Below, in pieces: positions 8,856 through 17,387 of a stretch of DNA of 64,000 nucleotides (position 1 is the first letter of the stretch; the number at the start of each line of letters is the position of its first letter). The position numbers were made by a program, and so were the translations under genes. The notes below the pieces were generated by a model. The model ran no database searches, was not told the origin of the DNA, and saw only the letters and a list, made by a program, of their open reading frames with translations. Source of the stretch: Chitinophaga qingshengii (GTDB taxonomy: Bacteria > Bacteroidota > Bacteroidia > Chitinophagales > Chitinophagaceae); contig NZ_JACVFC010000005.1 in assembly GCF_014529935.1 (NCBI RefSeq), positions 248,001 to 312,000 of the forward strand, given 5' to 3'.

Positions 8856-9692
8856 CTAGCCGGCTTCCCCATACTTCATTTTTATTTGTGAAATGTGCTC
8901 GGCAATCATATGCAGCCGGTAATAGTATTTCTCAAAAATATCATCGTACATCCGGTGGCGGTTTACCAGGAATGTATTGAGGGATTCATAGATAAATTCT
9001 TCAAACGTACTCTGTTCACTTACCCTGATCACCACTTCTGCGACCGGTTCCAGGCTGGTGGCAAACTTTGTTTTTACCTGTATGTCTGCCATCCCGGTGA
9101 TCATAATCTTATACAGGTTGGGCGCACGGGCAAAAGGGGCGTAATGAATGGCGGTAAGCCCGTTTTCGTCATATACGTATTTGCATACTTCCTCCGCGAG
9201 CAAAAACTCAATCACTTCCCGGTTGTTGTTGTGCCGCGTAGCCAGCAATAACGGCGTATCCTGACTGTCCAGCACAAAATCGAAATGGATATTGTGCCGG
9301 ATCAGGATCAGTAACATATCAGTGATGGCTGTCAGCCGGTGATGCTGGAAAATATAGGCAATGGCATACAGGTAATCCGGACTGTCTACCTGCAGGGTGG
9401 CGCCCTTTTTCAGCGCATACTCCACCGCCTGGGGCTTGTTAGCTCCTACGGCACAGAAGATGATGGGGATCATATCTTCCTTTTTATAGCGGATATCGGC
9501 GCCGCCTTCTTCTATTAATAGTTCAGCAGCTTCAAAAAAAATTTCCTGGTACTCCAGTAACTCGCATAACAGCTCCGATAACTCCCGCCGGTTGAAGGAC
9601 CGCAAATGCCGTCGCAATAAGGTGATCACTTCGTCCGGGTTCTCGCTCGTTCTCAGTTTGCGCTTTAAATCGTACAGCGAAATTTCCTCCAT
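8856..9692 (-). CDS. Ankyrin-repeat-like protein
   Basis: 278-residue cytosolic protein, largely helical. Degenerate ankyrin units are visible in the middle: SQDTPLLLATRHNNNREVIEFLLAEE without gaps follows the TPLxxAxxxxxxxxVxxLL pattern (core shown: TPLLLATRHNNNREVIEFLL), and ENGLTAIHYAPFARAP begins a second unit. The flanking helices (EVITLLRRHL; AVEYALKKGA) look like divergent repeats. The C-terminal 70 residues are helical and not repeat-like. Ankyrin proteins mediate protein-protein contacts; no partner is indicated. It lies 90 bp downstream of the ABC exporter gene on the same strand and could be cotranscribed with it. Confidence 0.75.
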   Translation of the reverse strand: MEEISLYDLKRKLRTSENPDEVITLLRRHLRSFNRRELSELLCELLEYQEIFFEAAELLIEEGGADIRYKKEDMIPIIFCAVGANKPQAVEYALKKGATLQVDSPDYLYAIAYIFQHHRLTAITDMLLILIRHNIHFDFVLDSQDTPLLLATRHNNNREVIEFLLAEEVCKYVYDENGLTAIHYAPFARAPNLYKIMITGMADIQVKTKFATSLEPVAEVVIRVSEQSTFEEFIYESLNTFLVNRHRMYDDIFEKYYYRLHMIAEHISQIKMKYGEAG

Positions 9693-9781
9693 ATGTTTTC
9701 ATAGGGTGATAAATAGGCTGGGAGAGAACCTCCATAGGATGAAAAAGCGGCTGCAATGATAATAAATATTAGTTAAAAAAT

Positions 9782-11542
9782 TCATTTGTTTTCCTGATGT
9801 TTCCACAACTCCTGGAAAACAGGGCTGTTATCCCGCAATTGGCGGAAGTTACCGGAAGCTACCACGCGTCCCTGTTGCAGCACATAAATATGATCGAACT
9901 GCGGTAACAGATGCAGACGGTGCATGGCTGATACAATCGCCTTGTCGGAGAATGTCCCGAACATCTTGGTATAAATCATGGCCTCGGTCTTCGGGTCTAC
10001 ACTGCTGGTGGGCTCGTCCAACAGGATCACATCACTATCGCGGGCGGCCAGGATACCTCTCGCCAGCGCGAGCCGTTGCTTTTGTCCGCCGGAAAGATTC
10101 ACCCCTTTCTCCCGGATATCGGAAGCCAGTCCGTCTGGTAACAGGTTTACCACTTCGGTGAAATGAGCGGCTTCGCATACTTCCATCACTTCTTCTTTGG
10201 AGAAGGGAAGCCCCAGGGTAACGTTGTACTCAATGGTGTTTTCGAAGATCTCCGGTTCCTGCGGAAACAACGTCACACTCTCATGAATGGTGGCTAACGG
10301 GAACGCCTCTCCGTTGACTGTCACCCGGCTGCCTTCTTCCGGTTCGTATAGCCCTCTCAGTATGGACAGTAAGGTACTTTTACCGCTGCCGCTTTCCCCG
10401 ATCAGCGCTATCCTTTTACCCCGGCCTATCTGTACGGCCAACTGGTGGAGGCTTTGCGGCGCATGCTTTTCGTTATAGGTGGGCAAATGGGAGAAATTAA
10501 GCTGACTGATACCGATCGTCTGCCAGTTAGCCGGCAGACTGGGAGCGGCATCCGCGCGGTGATGTTCCTGGTAGGCATCACTGATGTTACGGGCGGTTTC
10601 TACGGAAGTATTGTACTGGGTAATATCAGTGTACTGCCAGGCTACGTCCTGGAACACGCTGGTGAACTGGTTTACATACCCCAGCAGGGTTACCAGTCCG
10701 GCTACATAAAACACTTCACCCGGCACCCAATGCTGGAACACATAGCCAATAGCCATCACACAGTAGATCAGGGAGATCATCATTTCTGCTACAAACCATT
10801 TGGTTTCGTTGATGATCACATTTTTCCGGTAGGAAGGCCATATTTTGGCGATTTTGCCAAGCAGGCCCGCTTCCATGCTCTTTTCCAGCCGCAGGGTAAT
10901 CACCGTCATGATGTTGGAAAGACTGTCGAACAAAGTGGCGGACACCACATGTTCTCCTTCATTCATTTCCTCCAGCGTACGGATATACGGCTTGTCGAAC
11001 AGGATCAGGAAAAATACGCACCCCACGCCCATCACGATGCCGATGGCGCCAAACAAGGGAGAAAAATACAGCATGGCCACCAGGGAAATAACGAGTTTTG
11101 ACAAGGCATGGAGGTACATAAAGCCGTGGGAGAAGAAGTCCTTCAACGCGTCATAGCCTTTGCGGATACGGTTGATCACGCTGCCGCTGTGATTGTCCTG
11201 GTGCCATTTTACCGGCAAGTGCAATGCCTGATGGTAACGTTCCTGCAGGAAATTACGGCTCAACCGGAATGCCAGTGCCTTTTCCATAACCCGGGCAGGG
11301 CCGTGGAACGCCCACTCCAGCAAATGAATGCCCAGGTAGGCGCCTGCAAACATCATCACATGACGGGGCAGGTTCGTAGTGTCCTGTTGTACCTTCCCGA
11401 TAAACCATCCAAATAACAAAGGGTTCAGGGAATAACAAATATTAGCCAGTATAAACAGCGTATAGGCGAGCACGTATTTTTTACGCTCTTTCCGCGCATA
11501 TTTCCAGGCGGTTTTTAACAATGAAATGTAAGGGTTGGGCAT
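9782..11542 (-). CDS. ABC transporter, fused permease and ATPase (exporter type)
   Basis: 586-residue half-transporter. The N-terminal 320 residues hold six membrane helices of the type I exporter fold (KYVLAYTLFILANICYSL is the first). The ATPase follows: Walker A GESGSGKST near residue 381, signature LSGGQKQRLALARG near 484, Walker B VILLDEPTSSVD near 507, and the switch histidine in SAMHRLH. It would act as a dimer in the inner membrane exporting a lipid, peptide or drug; the substrate is not evident. The gene is divergent from the DUF4251 gene. Confidence 0.93.
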   Translation of the reverse strand: MPNPYISLLKTAWKYARKERKKYVLAYTLFILANICYSLNPLLFGWFIGKVQQDTTNLPRHVMMFAGAYLGIHLLEWAFHGPARVMEKALAFRLSRNFLQERYHQALHLPVKWHQDNHSGSVINRIRKGYDALKDFFSHGFMYLHALSKLVISLVAMLYFSPLFGAIGIVMGVGCVFFLILFDKPYIRTLEEMNEGEHVVSATLFDSLSNIMTVITLRLEKSMEAGLLGKIAKIWPSYRKNVIINETKWFVAEMMISLIYCVMAIGYVFQHWVPGEVFYVAGLVTLLGYVNQFTSVFQDVAWQYTDITQYNTSVETARNISDAYQEHHRADAAPSLPANWQTIGISQLNFSHLPTYNEKHAPQSLHQLAVQIGRGKRIALIGESGSGKSTLLSILRGLYEPEEGSRVTVNGEAFPLATIHESVTLFPQEPEIFENTIEYNVTLGLPFSKEEVMEVCEAAHFTEVVNLLPDGLASDIREKGVNLSGGQKQRLALARGILAARDSDVILLDEPTSSVDPKTEAMIYTKMFGTFSDKAIVSAMHRLHLLPQFDHIYVLQQGRVVASGNFRQLRDNSPVFQELWKHQENK

Positions 11543-11569
11543 GGTTTCCTATTTATAATTGTTGATCTG

Positions 11570-11584
11570 GTACGATATTCGTAC
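11570..11584. promoter_or_regulatory. Short inverted repeat in a divergent intergenic region
   Basis: GTACGA-TAT-TCGTAC, a perfect 6-bp inverted repeat, lies between the divergent ABC exporter and DUF4251 genes. The size and place fit an operator for a dimeric regulator, but nothing else supports it. Confidence 0.25.
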
Positions 11585-11610
11585 ATTATAGTATGTAAAA
11601 TCGTTATGCT

Positions 11611-12126
11611 ATGAAACATTCATTTGCAGGCAAAACACTGTTCTTTCTCTCTCTTTCCCTTTTCCTCTTCACCGGCGCATATGCCCAACAGACAAAGGTC
11701 CAGGAAAAAGCCGCGAAGGAGGCCGCCAAAACAGCCGCTGTAAAAGCAATGGTAGACAGTAAAACCTTCGTGTTTATCGCTCAAAGCGCATTGCCTATGA
11801 GTGGCCGCGTACGACAGATTACACCGGATTTTAACCTGGTCGTGACGCCTGATTCCGTGGTAAGTTATCTGCCTTATTTTGGCCGCGCTTACTCCGCCCC
11901 CTACGGGTCAACAAAATCTCCACTTGACTTTAAGACGAAAGATTTTCAGTATACCTCTAGTCCCCGCAAAAAAGATGGTTGGGACATCAACATCAAACCA
12001 AAGGATCAGGATATACAAAATATGGCTGTTACAATTACCAGCAGTGGCTATGCTACCGTACAGGTGACCAGCAACAACCGTCAGCCAATCACTTTCAACG
12101 GGTATATTCAGGAAGTGAAAAAATAA
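11611..12126 (+). CDS. DUF4251 family exported protein
   Basis: 171 residues with a signal peptide ending in FTGAYAQQ. The mature part matches the Bacteroidota family DUF4251: an AKTAAVKAMVDSKTFVFIAQ-type N-terminal segment, a DSVVSYLPYFGRAYSAPYG core and a C-terminal beta-rich part ending in VTSNNRQPITFNGYI. Members are small periplasmic or outer-membrane-associated proteins of unknown role. It stands alone and ends at a long hairpin. Confidence 0.88.
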   Translation: MKHSFAGKTLFFLSLSLFLFTGAYAQQTKVQEKAAKEAAKTAAVKAMVDSKTFVFIAQSALPMSGRVRQITPDFNLVVTPDSVVSYLPYFGRAYSAPYGSTKSPLDFKTKDFQYTSSPRKKDGWDINIKPKDQDIQNMAVTITSSGYATVQVTSNNRQPITFNGYIQEVKK

Positions 12127-12133
12127 TTTAGTT

Positions 12134-12192
12134 ATTTGATTATTTAGTTATTGAAAGAATCTGAGATGCCTTCAATAACTAAATAATCAAAT
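12134..12192. repeat. Long AT-rich perfect hairpin between convergent genes
   Basis: A perfect 22-bp inverted repeat (12134-12155 with 12171-12192) around a 15-nt loop. The right arm runs over the stop codon of the GNAT gene. Same kind of element as those at 8401 and 21611; likely a bidirectional terminator. Confidence 0.85.
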
Positions 12193-12657
12193 GGATAAAT
12201 GTTTTATCATTTCATAATTATCCAGTACCACCCCATCAATATCCACGGTTTGTGCCCTTACCACCGTAAACCCTTTCTTCTCAAAAAATGGCCTGGCTGT
12301 AATACTGACGTAAGCCGTCAGCACAGGCAGTTGCAGTTCCTGCGCTTTACGGATAATCTGCTCCACCAGTAAGGAGGCCACCCCCTGCCGCTGAAAATCT
12401 TTATGCACAAACATCATGTCAAATTCCCCGTCATCTTCCAGGGATGCAAAACCAGTAATCACGTTCTCCGCTGTTTCCGCCACATAAAAGTGCTGGGTAT
12501 TGATCCGTTTTTCCAATGAATCCAACCGGTTGCCACGCGCCGCCCAGGCTGCTACCTGTTCGGGATTATAATCTTTGCTGTTGACACTCAGGATAGTTCC
12601 CTGGTAGAGGTCCCGCAACGCAGGCATATCGCTCAGTTGGGCTTTCCGTATATTCAT
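12187..12657 (-). CDS. GNAT-family N-acetyltransferase
   Basis: 156 residues, a single GNAT domain that transfers an acetyl group from acetyl-CoA to an amine. The acetyl-CoA pyrophosphate loop is visible as QRQGVASLLVEQII (Q/RxxGxG/A type), after the beta-strand GEFDMMFVHKDF, and the C-terminal ARPFFEKKGFTVV motif is typical. The substrate is unknown. Its last codon lies inside the arm of the hairpin shared with the DUF4251 gene. Confidence 0.92.
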   Translation of the reverse strand: MNIRKAQLSDMPALRDLYQGTILSVNSKDYNPEQVAAWAARGNRLDSLEKRINTQHFYVAETAENVITGFASLEDDGEFDMMFVHKDFQRQGVASLLVEQIIRKAQELQLPVLTAYVSITARPFFEKKGFTVVRAQTVDIDGVVLDNYEMIKHLSI

Positions 12658-12742
12658 TTTTTATTTTTTTATTTTTTCATTTTGATAATGAATAGCTTCT
12701 GAAGGACCTGTTTCAGCGGAACATAAATATCAAAATAGAAAA

Positions 12743-13396
12743 ATGACTAAATTCATTACCAATTTAACTGATTCCATGGAGAACCAAACACCCATTACTA
12801 CATTATTCCTGGATATTGGCGGCGTACTGCTGACCAACGGGTGGGACCGTAAAGCCCGCAAACTGGCGATAGAAACGTTTCAGCTGGATGCGGTGGAGAC
12901 GGAAGAACGGCACCACCTGACTTTTGACACCTATGAGGTAGGTAAACTCACGCTGGATGAATATCTCAACCGGGTCGTTTTTTATGAAGACCGCTCGTTT
13001 ACCCGGCAAGCCTTCCGCGATTTTATGTTTGCCCGGTCGGCTCCCTATCCGGATATGATCGATATGGTAAAGGCCCTGAAAGAGAAGTACAAACTGAAAA
13101 TCGCTATCGTCAATAATGAAGGCCGGGAGCTGAACACCCACCGTATCCATTATTTTGGTATCTCTACTTTTGTAGATTTTTTTGTGTCTTCCTGTTTTGT
13201 GCACTACCGTAAACCGGATGCGGATATTTACCGGATTGCGCTGGACATAGCCCAGGTGGCAGCAGCAGAAGTGGTGTACCTGGAAGACCGCTCCATGTTT
13301 GTAGACGTGGCCAATGGACTCGGTATCAACGGCATTTGCCACCAGGCGTATGATACCACCCTGGCGGCCCTGGAGAAATTCGGCCTGCGGCTATAA
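12743..13396 (+). CDS. HAD-family hydrolase
   Basis: 217 residues of the haloacid dehalogenase superfamily, phosphatase-like. Motif I is LFLDIGGVLL, with glycine where a catalytic Asp+2 residue would be expected; motif II is IVNNEGRE; the lysine is in HYRKPDADIY; motif IV is VVYLEDRSMFVDVA. The DIGG form of motif I and the absence of a clear Asp+2 acid suggest altered activity within the YihX/epoxide-hydrolase N-terminal-like group. ATG 12776 (MENQTP) is an alternative start 11 codons in. The gene ends before a terminator. Confidence 0.87.
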   Translation: MTKFITNLTDSMENQTPITTLFLDIGGVLLTNGWDRKARKLAIETFQLDAVETEERHHLTFDTYEVGKLTLDEYLNRVVFYEDRSFTRQAFRDFMFARSAPYPDMIDMVKALKEKYKLKIAIVNNEGRELNTHRIHYFGISTFVDFFVSSCFVHYRKPDADIYRIALDIAQVAAAEVVYLEDRSMFVDVANGLGINGICHQAYDTTLAALEKFGLRL

Positions 13397-13463
13397 ACAG
13401 TTCATGGTGCGCTTGGCTTCGGGGAAGGCGTGTGAAGACCTTAGACAAAAGACCCGCCAAAGG

Positions 13464-13504
13464 AAACGGCCTGAGCTCAGCATAATACTGGACTCAGGCC
13501 GTTT
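13464..13504 (+). terminator. Terminator hairpin after the HAD gene
   Basis: AAACGGCCTGA pairs perfectly with TCAGGCCGTTT (11 bp) around a 19-nt loop, followed by a T-rich stretch. The remaining bases to 13667 hold no gene; they contain the leader of the next operon, with TGTAGTCG occurring twice near 13552-13568. Confidence 0.75.
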
Positions 13505-13667
13505 ATATTTTATGTATTATTGATTGATTTTTATTGTGTTGATTTGTGTGTAGTCGTTTTGTAGTCGCTGTTTTTTTTACCGGTAGCTACTTTGTAGGGG
13601 TTCATTGTTTTGAGAACACATCTAAACCATGGATTTTTACCGCTGGTAAACAAACCATTAAATCATC

Positions 13668-14129
13668 ATGACAAACTATCAATTTTATCAGCAGGTAGGC
13701 ACTAACATCTTTAAAAGGAAAGACCAGAAAAAGCAATACATCGTCATGGCATTGATCCTCTTTGGAGTGGCAGCATGGTTTTCTCTCAGATATCCTGGCG
13801 TTAGTGGATTTTTAACGGCCGGTATTGCTACCATGTTTGGCCTTGGCTTTGTTAACCGCATGTTCAATTTTGTATTGATAGATACCGGCAATCAGACCCT
13901 TACCCAAAAAGCCAGTCTGCTGGCTCCCGGTCAGACCGTTGCGCTGTCGGATATTCACAGCCTTTCCATCAATAACAGGATTTATGGGCTGATATTGATC
14001 TCTTCTGCCTGGGCGTTGGTAAATAAAGAGGGGAAACAGACGGATCTATTATTAGGACAAAGTCTGATGAATAGCAAGCATACGGAAGCATTTTTATTGG
14101 AAACAGAAAAAGTATTGGGAAGACGATGA
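13668..14129 (+). CDS. Two-helix membrane protein, first gene of an SPFH operon
   Basis: 153 residues. Two membrane helices lie at about 25-65 (YIVMALILFGVAAWFSL and FLTAGIATMFGLGFVN), followed by a soluble beta-rich domain (LIDTGNQTLTQKASLL; VALSDIHSLSINN) that resembles a small pleckstrin-like membrane-associated fold (inference). No named family was recognised. Its stop overlaps the start of the next gene (ATGA), indicating translational coupling. It leads a six-gene same-strand operon with SPFH and zinc-ribbon proteins. Confidence 0.8.
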   Translation: MTNYQFYQQVGTNIFKRKDQKKQYIVMALILFGVAAWFSLRYPGVSGFLTAGIATMFGLGFVNRMFNFVLIDTGNQTLTQKASLLAPGQTVALSDIHSLSINNRIYGLILISSAWALVNKEGKQTDLLLGQSLMNSKHTEAFLLETEKVLGRR

Positions 14130-14602
14130 AGGAAGAAATGTGTTATTGGCTGGGGACGGAGCTGATTGTAACGCCCAACCGGTGTTATACTAAAGTGGTT
14201 GTCCGCATTGTGGTAACGGGTTTGGTGTTCCTTTGCCTGAGCGTATACCTGGCTATGCGGTTGGGAGATTTCTGGCAATTACCCCTGGCTATCGCTATTA
14301 GTTTGATATTGCCGGGTTTACTGTACCAATTTTTCAACGCAGCAAGGCGGATACACATTCCGGCTGGTAGGGGAGTCGTCGCTATGAGTTTTGCCGGCTA
14401 TTTTAAACGTTCGCTGATAGATAAAAATGACGTAGATATAGTGGAAAATGCGCTGAACGGGAAAGCATATATGGCTATTGCCAATAAAAATAACCCTTAC
14501 GGACAATCGTACCAGATAAGCCCGTATCTGACAAATGCACGCCTGCGTGCATTATTTAATGAAAATATATTGCCGGTAATCAGGCAACAATTATTAACTT
14601 GA
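14126..14602 (+). CDS. Second small membrane protein of the SPFH operon
   Basis: 158 residues, built like its neighbour: a short cytosolic N-terminus (YWLGTELIVTPN), two adjacent membrane helices (VVTGLVFLCLSVYLA and LPLAIAISLILPGLLYQF) and a soluble C-terminal domain ending in a proline/tyrosine-rich stretch. It overlaps the preceding gene by four bases. The shared architecture suggests the two proteins form a paired membrane component; no family name can be given. Confidence 0.8.
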   Translation: MKEEMCYWLGTELIVTPNRCYTKVVVRIVVTGLVFLCLSVYLAMRLGDFWQLPLAIAISLILPGLLYQFFNAARRIHIPAGRGVVAMSFAGYFKRSLIDKNDVDIVENALNGKAYMAIANKNNPYGQSYQISPYLTNARLRALFNENILPVIRQQLLT

Positions 14603-14654
14603 GGAACAGTTTTAACCCGACACCTGCGTTAAACCACCTAATATATTCGAGCAT

Positions 14655-15602
14655 ATGAACCTGCCTTTTATTGAAATCATTGAGGCTACCACGCCGGACC
14701 CCAATCTGCTGATGTGGAAATACAAGGACGAAGACAAAGAAATCAAGAATGGCGCGAAGTTAACCGTGAGAGAGTCCCAGGCAGTGGTATTTCTCAACGA
14801 AGGTACGCTGGCCGATGTTTTTGCGCCAGGTCTGCATACCCTGAGTACGGAAAATATTCCTCTGCTGAGTAAACTGAAAGGCTGGAAATATGGCTTCAAC
14901 AGCCCGTTTAAGGCCGATGTTTATTTTGTCAATACCCGCCAGTTTGTCAATAATAAATGGGGTACGCCGGCGCCGGTGATGATGCGCGACCCTGAATTCG
15001 GCCAGGTGAGGATACGGGCCTTCGGCACGTTTGATATCCAGATACGGGACTTCGCCACCTTCTTCAGGCAATATGCCGGTTCTTACCAAACCTTCAGCAT
15101 TTTTGAGTTACAGCATGAGTTAAGGGATTTCATCGCCCCTAAATTCGGGGAAGTACTGGCCCGGGAAAATATGTCTGTTAAAGACGTGGCGGGGAACCTT
15201 ACCGAACTGGGTAAGAAAGTAGCCCCTTCCCTGAAGCCTTATTTCGCACAGTTTGGTATCGAACTGATGACGTTTACCATCAGCAGCGTTACCCTGCCGG
15301 AGGAAGTATCTGCCCATTACGACAAGATCACCAACATGAATATGGTGAGCGACATGGAGAAATACAAGGAGTTTAACACGGCCAACGCTGTGGGGCAACC
15401 CGGAACAGTTGCCAATCAGGCTACGGTCAACGGGATGATGGCTGGCATGATGATGAACCAGCTACAGCAACAGGCCCAGGCTCCAAATGCCACAGACGAT
15501 ATCACCGCTAAGCTCCAAAAGCTGAAGACCCTTTTTGAGAATAGTCTGATTGACGAAGCGGAGTATAAAGCCAAAAAAGCGGAACTGATCGACAAACTGT
15601 AA
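14655..15602 (+). CDS. SPFH/band-7 protein with C-terminal SHOCT domain
   Basis: 315 residues. The N-terminal 230 residues are an SPFH domain of the YdjI-like subgroup (also annotated as virion-core-like): LTVRESQAVVFLNEG, GKxxxxFAPGLHTL, and VRIRAFGTFDIQIRDFATFF. A low-complexity Met/Gln linker (MMAGMMMNQLQQQAQA) leads to a SHOCT helical hairpin (LQKLKTLFENSLIDEAEY) that typically mediates oligomerisation. No N-terminal membrane helix is visible, so it is probably membrane-recruited. In Bacillus a YdjI homologue shares an operon with the PspA paralogue and zinc-ribbon proteins, which parallels this operon and points to membrane stress or integrity. Confidence 0.88.
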   Translation: MNLPFIEIIEATTPDPNLLMWKYKDEDKEIKNGAKLTVRESQAVVFLNEGTLADVFAPGLHTLSTENIPLLSKLKGWKYGFNSPFKADVYFVNTRQFVNNKWGTPAPVMMRDPEFGQVRIRAFGTFDIQIRDFATFFRQYAGSYQTFSIFELQHELRDFIAPKFGEVLARENMSVKDVAGNLTELGKKVAPSLKPYFAQFGIELMTFTISSVTLPEEVSAHYDKITNMNMVSDMEKYKEFNTANAVGQPGTVANQATVNGMMAGMMMNQLQQQAQAPNATDDITAKLQKLKTLFENSLIDEAEYKAKKAELIDKL

Positions 15603-15605
15603 GCC

Positions 15606-15857
15606 ATGGAAGAAAATAAAAAGCCCCTTTCCCTGTTGGAGAAAATGAAGCAGAAAGCCCGTGAGCAGAAAATGTATGGCGGTGAACAGGAAGATAAATC
15701 CGCCGGTATGAAGGCGAGAGACTGTCCTAATTGCGGCGCCGGCCGCATGCAGCAGGATGGCCTCACTCATTGCGCCTATTGCGGGTTTGAATTTCTTTCG
15801 GTCACCCTCACAGACGGCATCAACATAAAAAAAGAAGATAACTCGCCACAACATTAA
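15606..15857 (+). CDS. Small zinc-ribbon protein
   Basis: 83 residues. A basic helical N-terminus (LLEKMKQKAREQKMYG) is followed by a four-cysteine zinc ribbon, Cys40-x2-Cys43 and Cys56-x2-Cys59 (CPNCG ... CAYCG). It starts three bases after the SPFH stop, so it is tightly linked to it. Zinc ribbons beside SPFH/SHOCT proteins are a recurring feature of PspA-like envelope-stress neighbourhoods; the exact role is unknown. Confidence 0.8.
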   Translation: MEENKKPLSLLEKMKQKAREQKMYGGEQEDKSAGMKARDCPNCGAGRMQQDGLTHCAYCGFEFLSVTLTDGINIKKEDNSPQH

Positions 15858-15865
15858 GACAAGCT

Positions 15866-16780
15866 ATGAACTATAACCCCGCTGCCATGCGTAGCGAAAT
15901 GCAGGATACACAACAACGCTTTGTTACCTTCGTCGATAAACTGGAAATCAAGCTGAAAGAGTTTGCAGAGGCTTCCCTTCCTGAACTAACGGAAATGAAT
16001 GATAACGATGAGGATGCGTACAAACAAACCTATCACCGGATGAAATCGGCCGTACTGGGCCAGGTGGACAGTATCCGCAAAAAGGCTTACGATGTGCTGG
16101 AAGAGAAGGTGATGCTTTACCAGGTTCCCTGGGAAGATGCGGCGCTCAGGCAACAGTTTATGGATATGCGCAACACCTGCCAGGAGCGTTACACGCAGCT
16201 GGAAGACCTGATACAGTATTACCGGGAAAAAATTGAAGAGACCTTTTCAGAAGACCTGGAAGCCAAATACCAGTATATCCTGGACGAATATGAGCGTATT
16301 AAGGATAAATTCCTTTGTACACAATGCGGTGGCGGTTTAACCATCGACAAAATCTATTTTACCACTACTTACATTGCCTGTCCTTTTTGCCAGACGCAAA
16401 ATACCTTCGAGCCCAGCTCACAGGCAAAATCCCTGGAACATCTCGGCCGTTCACTGGCCGAAAAAAGAACCGCGCATTTATTGAAGGCCAGTCATCACAA
16501 TGGCCAGCTGGAAGAGGATGCGTTCCGGAAAAAACACCGGTTGGAAATGGATATGGCGTTCGAACAAAACAGCCGGGAAAAAACAAGACTGGCAGCTGAA
16601 CTGGCAAACGCGGTACAGCACTGGGAAAATACCCGGAATGAAACCATACGGCTGTATAAAAATTATCTGCGGGCCATGTTTGACGAGTGGAACAACATCA
16701 ACCCCGGACTAACGGCAGAGCATGAACGTTTTCATGAGCGGATGCTCCAGGACTATCTCGATTCAAAAAAGAACAATTAA
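15866..16780 (+). CDS. Coiled-coil protein with central zinc ribbon
   Basis: 304 residues, almost all helical. Residues 1-145 form charged helices with coiled-coil character (LEDLIQYYREKIEETF). A zinc ribbon follows at Cys151, Cys154, Cys172 and Cys175 (CTQCGGG ... CPFC), then another long helical part with many Glu/Arg/Lys residues (EKTRLAAELANAVQHW). No catalytic motif is visible. It starts eight bases after the small zinc-ribbon gene. The helix-ribbon-helix layout suggests a scaffold or a PspA-like membrane-remodelling partner, but sequence identity to PspA is not apparent. Confidence 0.78.
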   Translation: MNYNPAAMRSEMQDTQQRFVTFVDKLEIKLKEFAEASLPELTEMNDNDEDAYKQTYHRMKSAVLGQVDSIRKKAYDVLEEKVMLYQVPWEDAALRQQFMDMRNTCQERYTQLEDLIQYYREKIEETFSEDLEAKYQYILDEYERIKDKFLCTQCGGGLTIDKIYFTTTYIACPFCQTQNTFEPSSQAKSLEHLGRSLAEKRTAHLLKASHHNGQLEEDAFRKKHRLEMDMAFEQNSREKTRLAAELANAVQHWENTRNETIRLYKNYLRAMFDEWNNINPGLTAEHERFHERMLQDYLDSKKNN

Positions 16781-16798
16781 ACAACTAAATAAAACAAC

Positions 16799-17377
16799 AT
16801 GAGTAATCCATTATTAGACCCGATTCACGGTGTTTCCCTGTATGACTATGCCACGATATCCGCCAAAATGGCTTCGGGCATTTCCCAGGAAGACCTGCTC
16901 AAGGCGCTGGGTATAGAAAACGCGGTGTATGAAGAAGCCGCAGCGTTGTGGGTAACCCGTATGCAGGAGGACCAAACCTTCGAGGTAATCACGGTGTTTG
17001 GGCAGTATTTTGGCGAGGCGGATAATCATCCCAAATTAAGCGGCTTAAAACCGCAAACCAGCGCGGAAGGCAGCCAAAACCTGGAGAAGCTGAAAACAGA
17101 CCGTCATTTTTATGAAGAGCTCAGCGGCGCCAGAATTGCAGCCTACGAATACGGTTACGATGGCGCTCAATGGATACTGGATAATTACGGTATTACCCTG
17201 GGCGATTTCCAGGCAGTTGCCGTACACTGGTCCAATGTTAACCAGGCTGAAATGGGAGCCGACAATTATGAAAAAGTACAGTATTGGGTGAATTACCAGC
17301 AGCAGAAGCAGGCGGAATACGCCCAGAAATTTGCCGCAGAACAAGGCGGAAATATTGGTGATGATGTGGAGTTTTAA
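16799..17377 (+). CDS. DUF6620-like protein, last gene of the SPFH operon
   Basis: 192 residues, acidic, cytosolic. The opening NPLLDPIHGVSLYDYATIS and the repeated pattern of short helices with W, Y and A (MASGISQEDLLKALG; WILDNYGITLGDFQAVAVHW) match a Bacteroidota family that I recall as DUF6620; that name is not certain. No enzyme motif is seen. It closes the operon and its stop codon lies at the centre of a perfect 24-bp palindrome that probably terminates the transcript. Confidence 0.75.
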   Translation: MSNPLLDPIHGVSLYDYATISAKMASGISQEDLLKALGIENAVYEEAAALWVTRMQEDQTFEVITVFGQYFGEADNHPKLSGLKPQTSAEGSQNLEKLKTDRHFYEELSGARIAAYEYGYDGAQWILDNYGITLGDFQAVAVHWSNVNQAEMGADNYEKVQYWVNYQQQKQAEYAQKFAAEQGGNIGDDVEF

Positions 17378-17387
17378 AACTCCACAT
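17364..17387. terminator. Perfect 24-bp palindrome over the operon's last stop codon
   Basis: ATGTGGAGTTTT and its exact reverse complement abut with no loop; the TAA stop of the preceding gene is at the centre. A T-run starts at 17401. Most simply a terminator, but a loopless palindrome could also bind a dimeric protein. Confidence 0.6.
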
